Source: Chelydra serpentina (taxonomy: Eukaryota > Chordata > Testudines > Chelydridae). Taken from it: a stretch of 64,000 bases of DNA. Of the stretch, positions 1-10,454 are shown in pieces. The notes below the pieces were generated by a model. The model searched no databases and had not been told where the DNA came from. It was given only the letters and a program-made list of their open reading frames with translations. Every line of letters starts with the position of its first letter. Within the stretch, counting starts at the first letter, position 1. Made by a program: the position numbers and the translations under genes. Location of the stretch: assembly GCA_037349315.1 (NCBI GenBank), contig JBAIAC010000006.1, positions 12,807,501 through 12,871,500 on the forward strand, read 5' to 3'.

Positions 1-656
1 TAATTAGGACACATGGAGCCAATTAAGACGCCACTAGAATCAATTAGGACAGGCAGACTAATCTGGGCACCTGGTTTTAAAAAGGACCTCACTTCAGTTA
101 GTGAGGTGCGTGCGAGGAGCTGGGAGCAAGAGGGTGCAAGGAGCTGAGAGTGAGAAGGCGTACTGCTGGAGGACTGAGGAGTACAAGCATTATCAGACAT
201 CAGGAGGAAGATCCTGTGGTTAGGATAAACAAGATGTTGGGAGGAGGCCATGGGGAAGTAGCCCAGGGAGTTGTAGCTGTTGTGCAGCTGTTACAGGAGA
301 CACTGTAGACAGCTGCAATCCACAGGGCCCTGGGCTGGAACCCAAAGTAGAGGGGAGGCCCGGGTTCCCCCCATACCTCCAACTCCCTATTTGATATAAG
401 AGGAGTTGACCTGGACTGTGAGTCCCACCAGAAAGGAAGGTCTCTGGCCTGTCCCCCGACCCACTACATGGGTCAGCAGAGACTGCGGGGATTGTTCTCC
501 TCCTTTTGCCCATGCTGTCCAGTGATGAGGTTAGCTGAGTGAATGGCAGGTTTGAGCCACTGGCAAAAGTGGCTAAACTGAGGGCTGCCGTGAAGCTCTG
601 AGAAAATCTGCCAATAAGCGCAGGACCCACCAAGGCAGAGGAGGAACTTTGTCACA
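1..656 (+). mobile_element. LTR retroelement, 3' part of an LTR cut by the window edge
   Basis: The block has a TATA-like stretch (TTTTAAAAAGG) near 75-86, a G-rich transcribed-looking body, and an end at GTCACA (651-656), the usual CA terminus of an LTR. Its wording resembles LTRs common in turtle genomes. The 5' end lies before the window, so no target duplication can be tested. The antisense reading frames here (for example 220-633) have no recognisable domain and are taken as chance. It could be a solo LTR or the edge of a larger element. Confidence 0.55.
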
Positions 657-1439
657 ACAGCTATTTATGGAGCACTAGCAAGAGTCTGTGAATCCGGACT
701 GGGAGGTTCGGTCCCAGATGCAATGTTGATATGTCATTAGGTGCTCAGATATTATAACAGGCTCCATGTAAGTACCATAGATAAGAGTTGTGGTCTGTAT
801 GCATCTTTAACTGTAAACATGGTCCTTACACATACTATCCTGAGCATTTCGATCATCTGTTTCGTATCAATAAAATGTGCAAATGGCCATGTGTAGTGGT
901 GGTATGAAGCAGGACATGACATCCGTGCTGGTTTTGCTGAGTGTATATGCCCCAACTTGGTCATGGTATCAAGCCACATTCCTTGCATGAACTAGAATTT
1001 GGTCCCTTTCATGTGATTTGGATTTAGCAACATAACTGAAATTCTTATTTTCATGAGGACTGATTGAATTTTTGAGTAACTGGTTCCTGTGCAAACAAAA
1101 AGGGATGTCATAGAATATCCTACCCTGAACATTTATGAAGACTGACTCCAGGAAACAGAGTGAATGCCAAGCACATTGTTCTGCAGACCTTTTTGACTGG
1201 TTTCTTTTTAGTTTGGATGAAGGGCTGGTGGGTTGATCATGGAATATATTTCAAAACTAATTAGCTCTGACTGTTCATTATGCATCATAAAAGGAAAATG
1301 TCTAATTTCTTCTTTATTATTCAGAATGCATATTTTCTTTATCAGATAGTTGAGAACAGTTTAACCAGAAAGATTATGACAACTTGTCTCAGGAATAACA
1401 AAAAAAATCAATTTTTTCCATATTTGTAAAATTGCTTTC
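657..1439. other. no gene seen
   Basis: AT-rich sequence without a recognisable gene. The part near 690-790 vaguely resembles an old LINE/SINE tail. Nothing else can be supported. Confidence 0.5.
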
Positions 1440-1545
1440 TACCCTACATAATTGGGTCAAGGGCACTTATCTTTGGAATGAGCACAGAACCATGATTTCC
1501 TGGCTCCCAGTCCTGTGTTCTAACCACAGAAACAATCTTCCTCTC
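1440..1545 (-). repeat. CORE-SINE/MIR-like fragment
   Basis: Read on the minus strand this carries the worn 'gtggttagaacacaggactgggag' type of tRNA-derived head seen in MIR/CORE-SINEs. It is short and diverged. Confidence 0.45.
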
Positions 1546-1654
1546 ACATATCTAATATATTCTTTCTTAATTTAAATGGAACGCCCTGAGCTACAGAACA
1601 TTCATTTAAATTCATATATATCAATCTTAATTTATAATGATCTTTATTTAGTTT

Positions 1655-1990
1655 CACTTCTTCCTCCATGCCTCTTTTTAATCATATTCTCTAAAGACTA
1701 AATAATCCCAATTTTGGTCAACCCCTTTTACATGTGAGCCATTCTGTTGCATTTATCATTTTTATTATCCTAGGCTGTGCTCTTTCCAGTTTAAATAGAT
1801 CTTTCTTCTAAGTAGCTATTTATGAGTCAATTTCAGTTTTATATATTAGTCAATAAATATCCTCAAATGACCCCTCACATTCTTATCCCAGCTAACTTAA
1901 CTGCAAATCCTATTCCTAGTCATACATGTCATGTTTCTAATCTCAGTACAATATTTGCCATAATACTATGTTGCATATTCCTGTTACCCA
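1655..1990 (-). mobile_element. old CR1-type LINE fragment
   Basis: On the minus strand the order of phrases matches the region before the CR1 3' end (compare the longer antisense copy at 27127-28448: ...ctaaacaatcccaatttt... then the cysteine- and pyrimidine-rich stretch). No open frame survives; the 60-aa frame at 1822-2004 is chance. Confidence 0.5.
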
Positions 1991-2079
1991 ATTTAATGGC
2001 CTGATCTGACATCCATTGAAACTGGTGGGAGTGATTCCGTTGACTTCCATGGGCTTGTGTGGAGCTCTGTCCATACCAG

Positions 2080-2690
2080 GAGAGGTGGCTAACTGCTGCT
2101 AGGAAGCCAGAAGCTGCTGCTGAGAGCCTGCTGGGGCTTTGATTGAGCAGGGCTCCTCAGAGATGGTTGGGGGCTTCACTGGAGCCAGGGCAGAGATTGT
2201 TGCCGTGCCTAGAGCTGACTGAGGTGAAGGCAGTGTGAGTAACCTGGGACGGCGCAACCACTAGGCGACCTAGGCAGTTGCCTAGGGCGCCAGGATGTGG
2301 GGGGCAGCATTTTGGGTACCTCGGCGGCATTTTGGCGGCGACGCTTTGCGATGGCAGGATCTTCGGCTGCCCGGGTCCTCGGCGGCATTTCGGCAGCAGG
2401 GTCTTCGGCCGCCCGGGTCCTCGGTGGCATTTCGGCAGCAGCTTCTCCCGGAGGCACCGCCTGGGGCGGCAAAAAGCTGGCGCCGCTCCTGTGAGTAACC
2501 ATCACCCTTGCTTGGGAAAGTACTTGCAAGTGAAGGGGGCCAGCAAAGAGACTCTAAGGGGTTGTTTTGAGTCTCAGAAGAGGCAGAGTGGTCTTCTCAA
2601 CAAACCAGCACTCAGGCTTGCTGACATTTGGTTAAAACAACTCCAATTTTCAGAGGGGGTGTGTAGCTTGTTGCCTTGGCTGCACTGATA
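2080..2690 (+). mobile_element. possible LTR fragment hosting a hAT-like insertion
   Basis: The sequence on each side of the 2244-2491 insertion is G-rich, purine-biased and resembles the transcribed part of an LTR, but I cannot see its ends or a promoter. The call is tentative. It is worth recording because the insertion's duplicated target lies inside it. Confidence 0.3.
2244..2491. mobile_element. short non-autonomous hAT-like DNA transposon with perfect 8-bp target duplication
   Basis: A 248-bp element flanked by the exact duplication TGAGTAAC (2236-2243 and 2492-2499). The ends are imperfect inverted repeats: CTGGGACGGCGC on the left against CAGGAGCGGCGC read inward from the right (9 of 12 match). 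The 8-bp duplication and CAGGG-type ends fit hAT elements. The inside is very GC-rich with repeated 'ggcggcatttcggcag' phrases and no transposase, so it would need an enzyme supplied elsewhere. The open frames across it (2278-2688 and neighbours) are GC artefacts. Confidence 0.8.
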
Positions 2691-2699
2691 CACTAGACC

Positions 2700-3944
2700 A
2701 ACAGAGCGCCATCTCCATTTTCAAGGTCTCCAAGCGTGCCCACACAGGCAAGTGCTTAGAACTCTGAAATCCAGAGGAGGGTACACTCGGGGGTGGGGTA
2801 AATGGTGACAGTGTAATGCAAGTTAGATAAGTTTCATTTACGGTTGTATTTGTTAATTGATTTCTTGAACCCCGTCCCCCCCCGCTCATTCAAATTAGGG
2901 GAGACAATTAATTTCAGTCTATTATATCATGTTTTCTTAAGTTGCTAAGTAAAGGGGTGTTAATTCTAATCTAAGTGTATATTGGGTGTGTATTGTTTTA
3001 TTTTTTAGTTAGACCCATTGCACAGAATAGCTCAGGTTTATTCCTGGAGGCTCCCAAGTGAGTGTGCACAGAGCCCAGCCAGGTGGAGGCACTACCAATT
3101 TTAATTTCCTCTACAAATAAAAGGACGGCAGCAGAGGGGTGGATAGAGGATTCCCAACATCACCACCGGAATGCTCAGGATCTCCTTTAATGTCAACATC
3201 AGGCACTTGGGCACACAGGTAAGTGTTGCCTGCTCCCAAGTAACCCAGAGAGGAAAGGGGGAGGTTACATAAGGTTCTACTCATCATGAGTAGAAGTGGC
3301 AACATCTGGCTCTCTCTATACACAGCATCTGGTCTTGCGCAAGAAACCACAGGCAAGATTATCTGTCTGGTTATAAACATTTCTAGTCCTCTAAATCTTC
3401 TTAAATGACCACTGTCCTATTGGTACTGGATAGTCTAGTCTGCACACACACAGCTTCTTGGCACGATGCGAAATCAGTCCAGCTGAGAGCCCCTTCTTTC
3501 CCTTCCCACTGGATATTGTGGGCCAGATTCTAATCTTAGTTTGAGTGGCATAAACCAGGAGTGCCTCCTCTTTAATTAATGGATTGCAACTAGTGCAACT
3601 GAGATCAGAATATGGCTTCCAATGACTTGGTTAAGAAGCTTTCAACTCCTATTTAAATAGTGAATGTATCAGTTAATAACAGTAATTAATAACAAAAAAA
3701 ATCTATCTTACACCGTTGTTTCAAATGTCTAGCGTTTTGTGCACCTCAGATGCACTGATGAACTGCATTACGTTACCAACTCTCTTTTCTCTCAAGTTTT
3801 CCATCTTAACTTGGCATCTGTATCTGAAGCAGATTTCTAAGTAAGACTACAGCTAGGTTAATTAGGCCAGCGTTTAATGTTTCCTGGGCCAGTTCCTGCA
3901 AAAGACACTCAGATGCATAACCCATGCAATGCAACATGCTATGT
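2700..3944. other. no gene seen
   Basis: Mixed sequence with no recognisable gene. Near 3528-3625 there is one copy of the diffuse 'gggccagatt...' motif that recurs in the window and probably marks an ancient short repeat. Confidence 0.45.
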
Positions 3945-4090
3945 AGTACAATTATTATTATTATTTGTATTACAGGAATACTAAGAGTGTCAGCTGAGAT
4001 CAGGGCTCCATTGTTCTAGCCATTGTACAAACACACAGTGAAAGAGAGTCCCTGGTCCTAATTTCTTGTATTTCAAATACACAAGATAGA
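3945..4090 (-). repeat. L2/CORE-SINE tail
   Basis: Starts with an ATT trinucleotide run (about 3952-3966), then the inverted 'tgtacagcgcctagcac' type tail of L2-mobilised elements: minus-strand phrases match the tails at 19900-19936 and 33000-33080. Confidence 0.55.
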
Positions 4091-4154
4091 CAAAGGCTGG
4101 GAGGAAGGATTACTATTGGAGCTTGCCAACAGTTTTACAATGAAAGCATTTTAA

Positions 4155-4255
4155 ATCTAGAAATGACCTTTTTTCCACAAATGAAAAATGTCACAAAATG
4201 TTTTGAACATATTTTGGAATTTTTTTGACAGAAAAGTTAAATGGAAAAAAATTAG
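4155..4255. repeat. AT-rich dispersed repeat, copy 1
   Basis: Runs of 'aaaatgttttg' and 'gaaaaatgtca' resemble the block at 4940-5055. The two blocks could be halves of one element separated by about 690 bp, or two copies of it. Confidence 0.35.
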
Positions 4256-4939
4256 CCTGTTGGGCTTTGTGTTCTGTTTTAGGTCTGGTTCAGGTCCAGT
4301 CTGTGCCATCCTCATCTTAACTCTCTTCTCTGTTTCAGGGCGTGTTTCTAGGCCATCCCACTCCTTTCTCCATTTCATTTTGTATGCGTGGGTCCTTTTC
4401 TTCTGCATGATGAAGTCTTACAGAGCAGGCTTGCTATGTCATTGCCCGACCCTTCCACTTGATCTGGGCTTGGGATCTGCACCAGAAACATGGAACATGG
4501 TGTAGTGGGGTTCTCATGGGTGCCAGCAAGCCTAAGTGGGCAGGCCACAACTCCATCTCCCAGAGTTTTGGGATGGCTTTACCGGCAGTCTGAGGGCCTG
4601 ATGGCTAAGTTACTGTCTTCTTTTCTCTTCAGTTTGGGGCATTCTGCTGCCCTATTAGGAGAGGGTTGCTTATCCAGTCTAAGCAAATCAGCTGGGGCTT
4701 CTCAGCTAACTTTCAGTGTCCAATTGCTCCCCCTTGTCAGGGAGAAGGGGTGCGGACGGGAGCTAGGCCCCTGGCTTCCCAGTCAGATCTACCCTTCCCC
4801 TGTAGATTGCTCTGTCCCAGAAGCCATCTAAGTCTATGAATTTGTCTCTGGCACAGTGTATAATCTGATTTAAAAAAAATATGCAACCAGTGATCATAAT
4901 AAATCAGAGGAGAAAAAGCTATAATAGCAATAATATCAT
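4256..4939. other. no gene seen between two AT-rich repeat blocks
   Basis: Moderately GC-rich sequence with frames of 105 and 113 codons (4188-4505, 4490-4831) that show no domain or codon pattern. I see no splice-framed exon. Confidence 0.4.
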
Positions 4940-5055
4940 TCATTCAGACTTTTTATTGAAAAATGCTCGTTTTTTGGCTACAAAAGAATTTCTCAAATCA
5001 AAATGTTTTGGAAACTGACATTTTTCATTTTTGATTTGGAAAAAAATTCCCATCA
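4940..5055. repeat. AT-rich dispersed repeat, copy 2
   Basis: Shares 'caaaatgttttgga' and 'catttttcattttt' type phrases with 4155-4255. Confidence 0.35.
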
Positions 5056-6412
5056 TGTACCTAAGATTCTGAAACAGAATTGGCAATACAAACCCCAGTC
5101 CCTCACTTCACATACAATCCCTTATCCTCCCCCACCAAGAACACACACACAAAAGAAGGAAGGTAGAATGACCGGTAACTGAACGTGCACAAAAATAGGG
5201 AGGTTCAACAACCTCACACAGACACAGCAGCAGCATGAGCAGATTCGCCTGGCTATAATGTAGTCATGGTGTTGTGTAGAACAGACTTCCATCTTAAATG
5301 GTCTCTTGCAAGTTGTATTCCTTCATCGAGTCAATATGAGAGAATTTGGGCTTCTTAAATCCCCCAAAATTGCATCTTCCAACCTCATCCTGGTGCCAAA
5401 TTCTATTTGTGTTCATATGATTCTTTGTTTCCAGGTTAAATGTTGCTGACAGTTAATATCTACTATTATTAGTTCTATCACCTAGCTCTTATATAGTGTT
5501 TTCATCTGTAGGTCTCAAAGCTCTTTACAGAGGAGGTCATTGTTGGGTACTATATCTTCCCAAATACTCTGGATATAGTAGTAAGATTTCCATCAGATCA
5601 TATCTCTGTGCAATTTTCTTTTTTTAAACAAAGGAGAAGAGAATTCACTTAGAAGTGAGAACTTTATGAAAAGCCATAACAAAGGGATAACTAGTCGAGG
5701 TGGGGAAGAGTCATTTGACCTCAAAAAGGTAACATATTATGGAGTTTCAGGATAAAAATTAAGAACATGAGTAATTTTGAATAATGTTTAAGCCTAAATC
5801 TGATCACAAATTCACGCAAGATTCAGGCACCTGGTGCAGGCAAATGATTCCAGAACTTCATTCAGGAGTGGCTGCATCTGACACGCAGGTTGTTCTGCAC
5901 AACCCGCTCTTCTTCCCTGCTCGCTAAGTCAACATCCTTAGCTAAGCATGATCCCAATGAGTCCTCCCTACAAAATGCTTCCTTTGGTATTATTACTTGC
6001 AGGCAATGAAGAACAGTCTGTGCAAATAGAACTTCCAACTCCCTTTCAAACTTGGCTATGTGGGGCCTGGCTGGAACAGCCACCAAGGAGGGGGAGACTG
6101 CCTGAGTCTTTGGCTGGACTGAGAACAGAACCATTCATTAGGGGACAGAGTGAAGCAAAATGCCTGAGACAGATGCAAATAATTCAGTTTAGCACCAAGT
6201 TCTAGACAAATGGTCAATGTAGCTCAGGAGAACACTAGGACTCCCAGTCACTTCATCCTATATTTAATGTTTTTGTGCACCCATGTGGTTGGAGTTAACT
6301 CAGCCTTTGGCAGTATTTTGAATTTAACCTGCTTGCACGTACTTTACTGATATTATTGCTCCTACTCTGCTAGTGACAAATATCACAGAATGCAAAGCCA
6401 AATGGAACAGCC
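5056..6412. other. no gene; CORE-SINE scrap at 5475-5560
   Basis: The piece at 5475-5560 matches the antisense CORE-SINE wording (ctcttatatag, then ggtctcaaagctctttac) seen complete at 25555-25742. The rest is unremarkable, with stop codons throughout; the frames at 5862-6134 and 5948-6205 overlap on opposite strands and look like chance. Confidence 0.45.
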
Positions 6413-6415
6413 TAA

Positions 6416-6699
6416 GCCTTGGTCTACACTAGAGGTGGGGGGGTCGACCTACGATACGCAACTTCAGCTATGTGAATAGCGTAGCTGAAGTTGGCGTATC
6501 ATAGATCGACTTACCTGGCCATGAGGACGGCGGCGAGTCGATCACTGCCGCTCCCCCGTCGACTCCACTTCTGCCTCTCACCGAGGTGGATTTCCGGAGT
6601 CGACGGGGAGCACGTTCGGGGATCAATTTATTGCGTCTAGACGAGACGCGATAAATCGATCCCTGATAGATCGATTGCTACCCGCCGATGTCACATTGC
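6416..6699. mobile_element. hairpin-rich MITE (possibly PIF/Harbinger-like), 3' end lost
   Basis: Begins after TAA (6413-6415) with a 'ggtctacact' terminus. It contains a perfect 12-bp internal inverted repeat (6459-6470 with 6482-6493) and an outer GTCGACTCC/GGAGTCGAC pair further in. A second copy lies at 31417-31718 and keeps the opposite terminus, which this copy has lost after the GCTACCCGCC stretch. TAA at the edge suggests a 3-bp target as in Harbinger elements, but only one side can be seen. No coding capacity. Confidence 0.65.
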
Positions 6700-7322
6700 T
6701 GTGAAACTCCCTGCTTTGACATTGTAATGAACCCCATTGTGGGCCGAAAACTGGGTTTGACCAGGACCTTCAGCACCGCCACAAAGACCTCTGCCACTTG
6801 AGTGGAGGGACTAGTGGCCCAAACTAGAATTTCCATTGACTTCAGTATGTGCTGGACAAATTTCTAACTACGTTAATGCAATCGATAGCAGGGTGGTATC
6901 CCAAGTGGATCAGCCACAGCTACATACCCTTTCCCTGCCAAAGGAAGCTCATTTCAAGTAGAGCTGCTTTAAATTTTTATAGAACAACAATGTTTTCCTA
7001 AAATGTAAATTTTTGCACTAACGCATTGGTTTTGACAAAACTTCTCAGGTCCAGAATGGAATTTGAAGAGCAAACCCTGCCGTAGAATAACAAATAGCCC
7101 AGTGGTTAAGACCAGTTCCGAGGAGGTGTAAGAGTCAGGATCAAGTGTTTGCTCTGTTGGATTCAGAGCAGGAATTTAAATGTGGGTCTCCCACATCCCA
7201 GGGAAGTGCCCTAACTATCGGACTATAGAGGGTGGACCTTTCTCTCTCATGTTTTCTGTGAAAGACCGCGTTTTCTTTCCTTGCTGGAACAAAAATTCAA
7301 AACCTTAAATATTTTCATGAAC
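6700..7322. other. no gene; inverted pair of tRNA-like SINE pieces at about 7088-7235
   Basis: At 7091-7110 'tagcccagtggttaag' resembles the start of a tRNA-derived SINE, and about 100 bp later (7177-7235) the same kind of head appears on the minus strand (gttagggcacttccctggg when complemented). The pair could fold back on itself. It is not a functional tRNA gene. The remainder shows nothing. Confidence 0.4.
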
Positions 7323-7497
7323 TCATAGAATATCAGGGTTGGAAGGGACCTTAGGAGGTCATCTTGTCCAACCCCCTGGTCAAAGCAGGACCAATCCCCA
7401 ATTTTTGCTCCAGATCCCTAAATGGCCCCCTCAAGGATTGAACTCACAACCCTGGGTTTAGTAGGCCAATGCTCAAACCACTGAGCTATCCCTCCCT
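7323..7497 (-). mobile_element. Cry-type tRNA-derived SINE
   Basis: On the minus strand: tRNA-like head with box A (TAGCTCAGTGG, complement of 7478-7488) and box B (AGTTCAATCC, complement of 7436-7445), then a tail ending in the CR1-type 'ccaaccctgatattctatga'. About 175 bp, full length for this family. An A/B-box promoter would serve RNA polymerase III. Confidence 0.85.
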
Positions 7498-7499
7498 AA

Positions 7500-8089
7500 A
7501 TGAAATTGTTGTTTTCCAGCCAGTCCTAGTTACTAGTGCCTGAGAATCTAAGTTCCCATTCAGGAGCCATTTTCATAATAATAAAAAACTGTGACTGAAA
7601 GTCAAAAAGAAGCTCTTATTGAGGCGCAAAAGACTGAGGACTGCCATAGGAGTGACCCACCATAGTTGTTCAAGACCCTAGGCAGGTTCTGTAGTTATTT
7701 CTGTAAGGATTAAAGGGCAACTGGAATGTGCAGCTGGAATAGCAGCATGATGGCTCAGTTCATCCCACAGGCAGAACACTTAGAAACAGTGTATGGATCT
7801 CATCAAAGACTGACTGAAAATGGGAGCCTTATTGGTTTGTATTCCTCCATGCCCTGCCAGTTCTATTCACTTTGATCACAGCATTCCTTCTCACTGCAAT
7901 TTCAAGGAAATGGGGAGAAAATGCACAAAGTACATTGGAAAAATTCACTGGGGCTTTTAGAACAATTTTCTGTTAAGGATTCAATATTTTGTCTCCAAGT
8001 GGATTTACAGCACTTCACCCAATAATAAATAGGAAACTAAACCAACCTGTCACTAAAAGTAAAATGTTGACTCATGTTGACATCTGAGC
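7500..8089. other. no gene seen
   Basis: Ordinary AT-rich sequence with no repeat or gene that I can name. Confidence 0.4.
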
Positions 8090-8520
8090 TAAAACTTATA
8101 ACAGGCCTTGGAAAGAGCATTTAAGCTGCCTTGCATCTGTTTCCTATCTGGCAGTGGAGAATTTTATCATGTTGCTTTCCTTTTGGCTAACAAAAGCATG
8201 AGGGGTTAACAAGAAAAAGGTGAATTGCAATTAAAAAATAACTATAATATTTATTGTAAATAGCATCTCCCATGGACAAGAATTGCAAACCTAATTACAG
8301 AATTATACTGTTACAGAAATAAATAAACTGCTCACTGTTAAAATCTTTGTCGTCCCCATTTGCAAGAAATTATTGTATCCATGGAACTAATGGAAATAAG
8401 CAGAGGAAATACTATGGATTATGTACCATTAGCATTAATTGATTACAACAGCAAAATTATGAAGGTTTGAATAGCGAGCACAGTATATATAAGGATACTG
8501 TGCCATAACCTCAGCTGTTT
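8090..8520. other. AT-rich unique stretch, possible conserved noncoding element
   Basis: No repeat signature, many short homeodomain-like words (for example CTAATTA near 8290 and TTAATTGATTA near 8435), and no long frame. This is the look of a regulatory conserved element, but conservation cannot be tested here. It ends with a perfect 9-bp inverted repeat GCACAGTAT/ATACTGTGC (8478-8486, 8495-8503) just before a CR1 insertion. Confidence 0.25.
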
Positions 8521-8524
8521 TAAT

Positions 8525-9310
8525 TTGGGGTCGCTCCATTGTCAATTGAGGGATAGGGATAAGATACAGAGGGACCTAGACAAATTAGAGGATTGGGCCA
8601 AAAGAAATATGATGAGGTTCAACAAGGACAAGTGCAGAGTCCTACACTTAGGACGGAAGAATCCCGTGCACTGCTACAGACTAGGGACAGAATGGCTGGG
8701 CAGCAGTTCTGCAGAAAAGGACCTAGGGGTTACAGTGGACGAAAAGCTGAATATGAGTCAACAGTGTGCCCTTGTTGCCAAGAAGGCTAATGGCATTTTG
8801 GCTTGTATGAGTAGGGGCATTTCCAGCAGATCGAGGGACGTGATTATTCCCCTCTATTTGGCACTGGTGAGGCCTCATTTGGAGTACTGTGTCCAGTTTT
8901 GGGCCCCACACTACAAGAAGGATGTGGATAAATTGGAAAGAGTCCAGTGGAGGGCAACAAAAATGATTCGGGGGCTGGAGCACATGACTTATGAGGAGAG
9001 GCTGAGGGAACTGGGATTGTTTAGCCTGCAGAAGAGAAGAATGAGGGGGGATTTGATAGCTGCTTTCAACTACCTGAAAGGGGGTTCCAAAGAGGATGGA
9101 TCTAGACTGTTCTCAGTGGTAGAAGATAACAGAACAAGGAGTAATGGTCTCAAGTTGCAGAGGGGGAGGTTTAGGTTGGATATTAGGAAAAACTTTTTCA
9201 CTAGGAGGGTGGTGAAGTACTGGAATGGGTTACCTAGGGAGGTGGTGGAATCTCCTTCCTTAGAGGTTTTTAAGGTCAGGCTTGACAAAGCCCTGTCTGG
9301 GATGATTTAG
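8525..9310 (+). pseudogene. CR1 ORF2 C-terminal remnant (after the reverse transcriptase core)
   Basis: The frame encodes the C-terminal third of the CR1 polyprotein. Visible hallmarks are a [17 protein letters not shown] block, [30 protein letters not shown], and near the end [17 protein letters not shown]. The catalytic FADD motif of the reverse transcriptase lies upstream of the truncation and is absent, as is the endonuclease, so no active protein could be made. The frame opens at a TTG in flanking DNA, so the first dozen codons are not CR1. Codon order is intact, which points to recent insertion. It is not a host gene. Confidence 0.85.
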
Positions 9311-9393
9311 TTGGGTATTGGTCCTGCTTTGAGCAGGGGGTTGGACTAGATGACCTCCTGAGGTCCCTTCCAACCCTGAGATTCTATGATTCT
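8540..9393 (+). mobile_element. CR1 LINE, 5'-truncated, relatively young
   Basis: The 3' part of a CR1 element: the end of the second open reading frame, a TAG stop at 9308-9310, and an 83-bp 3' untranslated tail ending in 'gattctatgattct'. The tail words (ggttggactagatgacctcct) are shared with the four Cry SINEs. The reading frame has no stop over about 255 codons, unlike the other copies in the window, so this is the youngest or best preserved CR1 here. The 5' cut lies close to 8540. CR1 rarely makes target duplications and none is visible. Confidence 0.9.
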
Positions 9394-9529
9394 AAGTCAT
9401 ATCTCAGATCAAAAACATAACAAATAAACTATTCATCCTGCCATAAAATCTAACGCCTCTCCAGATGAAAACTTTCCACCTACCCAAATGTCTGGGAGTT
9501 AAGATGGGCATTGCAACATGTTAAACCTG

Positions 9530-10088
9530 GAGGACATATCAAGTGGGTTCATAGGGTCCAGTCCTCTTCAATATTTTATTTAATGACTTTAATGATGGAG
9601 TGGAGAGTGTGCTTGTAACATTTATGGATGCCAGAGTTGGGAGGTGTTGCAAGCACTTTGGAGGACAAGGCTGGAATTTAAATGATTCTATAAATTGGAG
9701 TACTGGGCTGAAATAAAAAAAGAGGACATTCCATAAAGACAAATGCAAAGTACTACACTTAAAGGAAAAAACACACAAATGTACAAGCACAAAACGACGA
9801 GCAGAAAAGGATCTGGGGGATATAGTAGGTCACAAATTAAACATGAGTCAACAGTGTGATGCTGTGGTGAGAGAGGCAAATATTATTCTGAAATGTATTA
9901 TTAGGAGTGTTTTATGTAAGACTGGGAGGTAAGTATTTCACCAAGCTTCATCTGGAGTTCTGTATCCAGTTTTGGGCACTACAGTTTAAGAAAGATGTGG
10001 ACAAACTGGAGAGAGTCCAGAGGAGAGCAACAAAAATGGTGAGAGCTTTAGACAGCATGAACTATGAAGAAAAGCTGAAAGAACGGGG
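9530..10088 (+). mobile_element. old CR1 LINE, left part
   Basis: Contains the region from just before the FADD motif to [12 protein letters not shown], with several frameshifts and stops. The FADD position reads TFMDA in its best frame, so the aspartate pair is lost. It breaks at about 10088 against GC-rich sequence and its continuation reappears at 11146; roughly 90 bp of expected CR1 sequence between the two parts is missing. Confidence 0.8.
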
Positions 10089-10090
10089 CA

Positions 10091-10139
10091 GGCCCATTGA
10101 CAGCAATTCTGGGCCCCAGGGCAGAACTGTCAATGGGCC
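10091..10139. repeat. perfect 13-bp inverted repeat (hairpin)
   Basis: GGCCCATTGACAG at 10091-10103 pairs with CTGTCAATGGGCC at 10127-10139, with further pairing of TTCTG/CAGAA inside. It sits exactly at the left edge of the GC-rich block that splits the CR1. A related, damaged version occurs in opposite orientation near 29455-29510. Confidence 0.8.
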
Positions 10140-10454
10140 CCCATGTATGCACAAGCCACCCCTGTGCGGACAATGACATTTGGGTGGTGCTGCGCCTGTG
10201 CTGGCTGGTGCCCAGCGAGCTGCCGGCTGTGCTGCTGGGTGCGCTCTTCCAGCACGGCCTGGGCTTCCACATGCCTGCCTGGTAGGCTTGCCAGCTATCT
10301 AATTGCGCAAACCCAAAGACCCTTGCCCTACCCACTGCCCTGCCCCTTCCCTGAGGCCCTTCCCTTGTCCCGCCCCTTCTCCGAGGACCCGTCCCTGCTC
10401 ACTCCATCCCTCCTCCCTCTGTCACTTGCTCTCCCCCACCCTCACTCACTTTCA

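Noticed and set aside
2278..2688. 136-codon frame and shorter ones in the hAT-like element
   Set aside because: They begin in the GC-rich element and run past its end; no transposase motifs.
7088..7235. tRNA-like gene pair
   Set aside because: Only partial A-box-like and B-box-like words in an inverted arrangement; reads as SINE debris.
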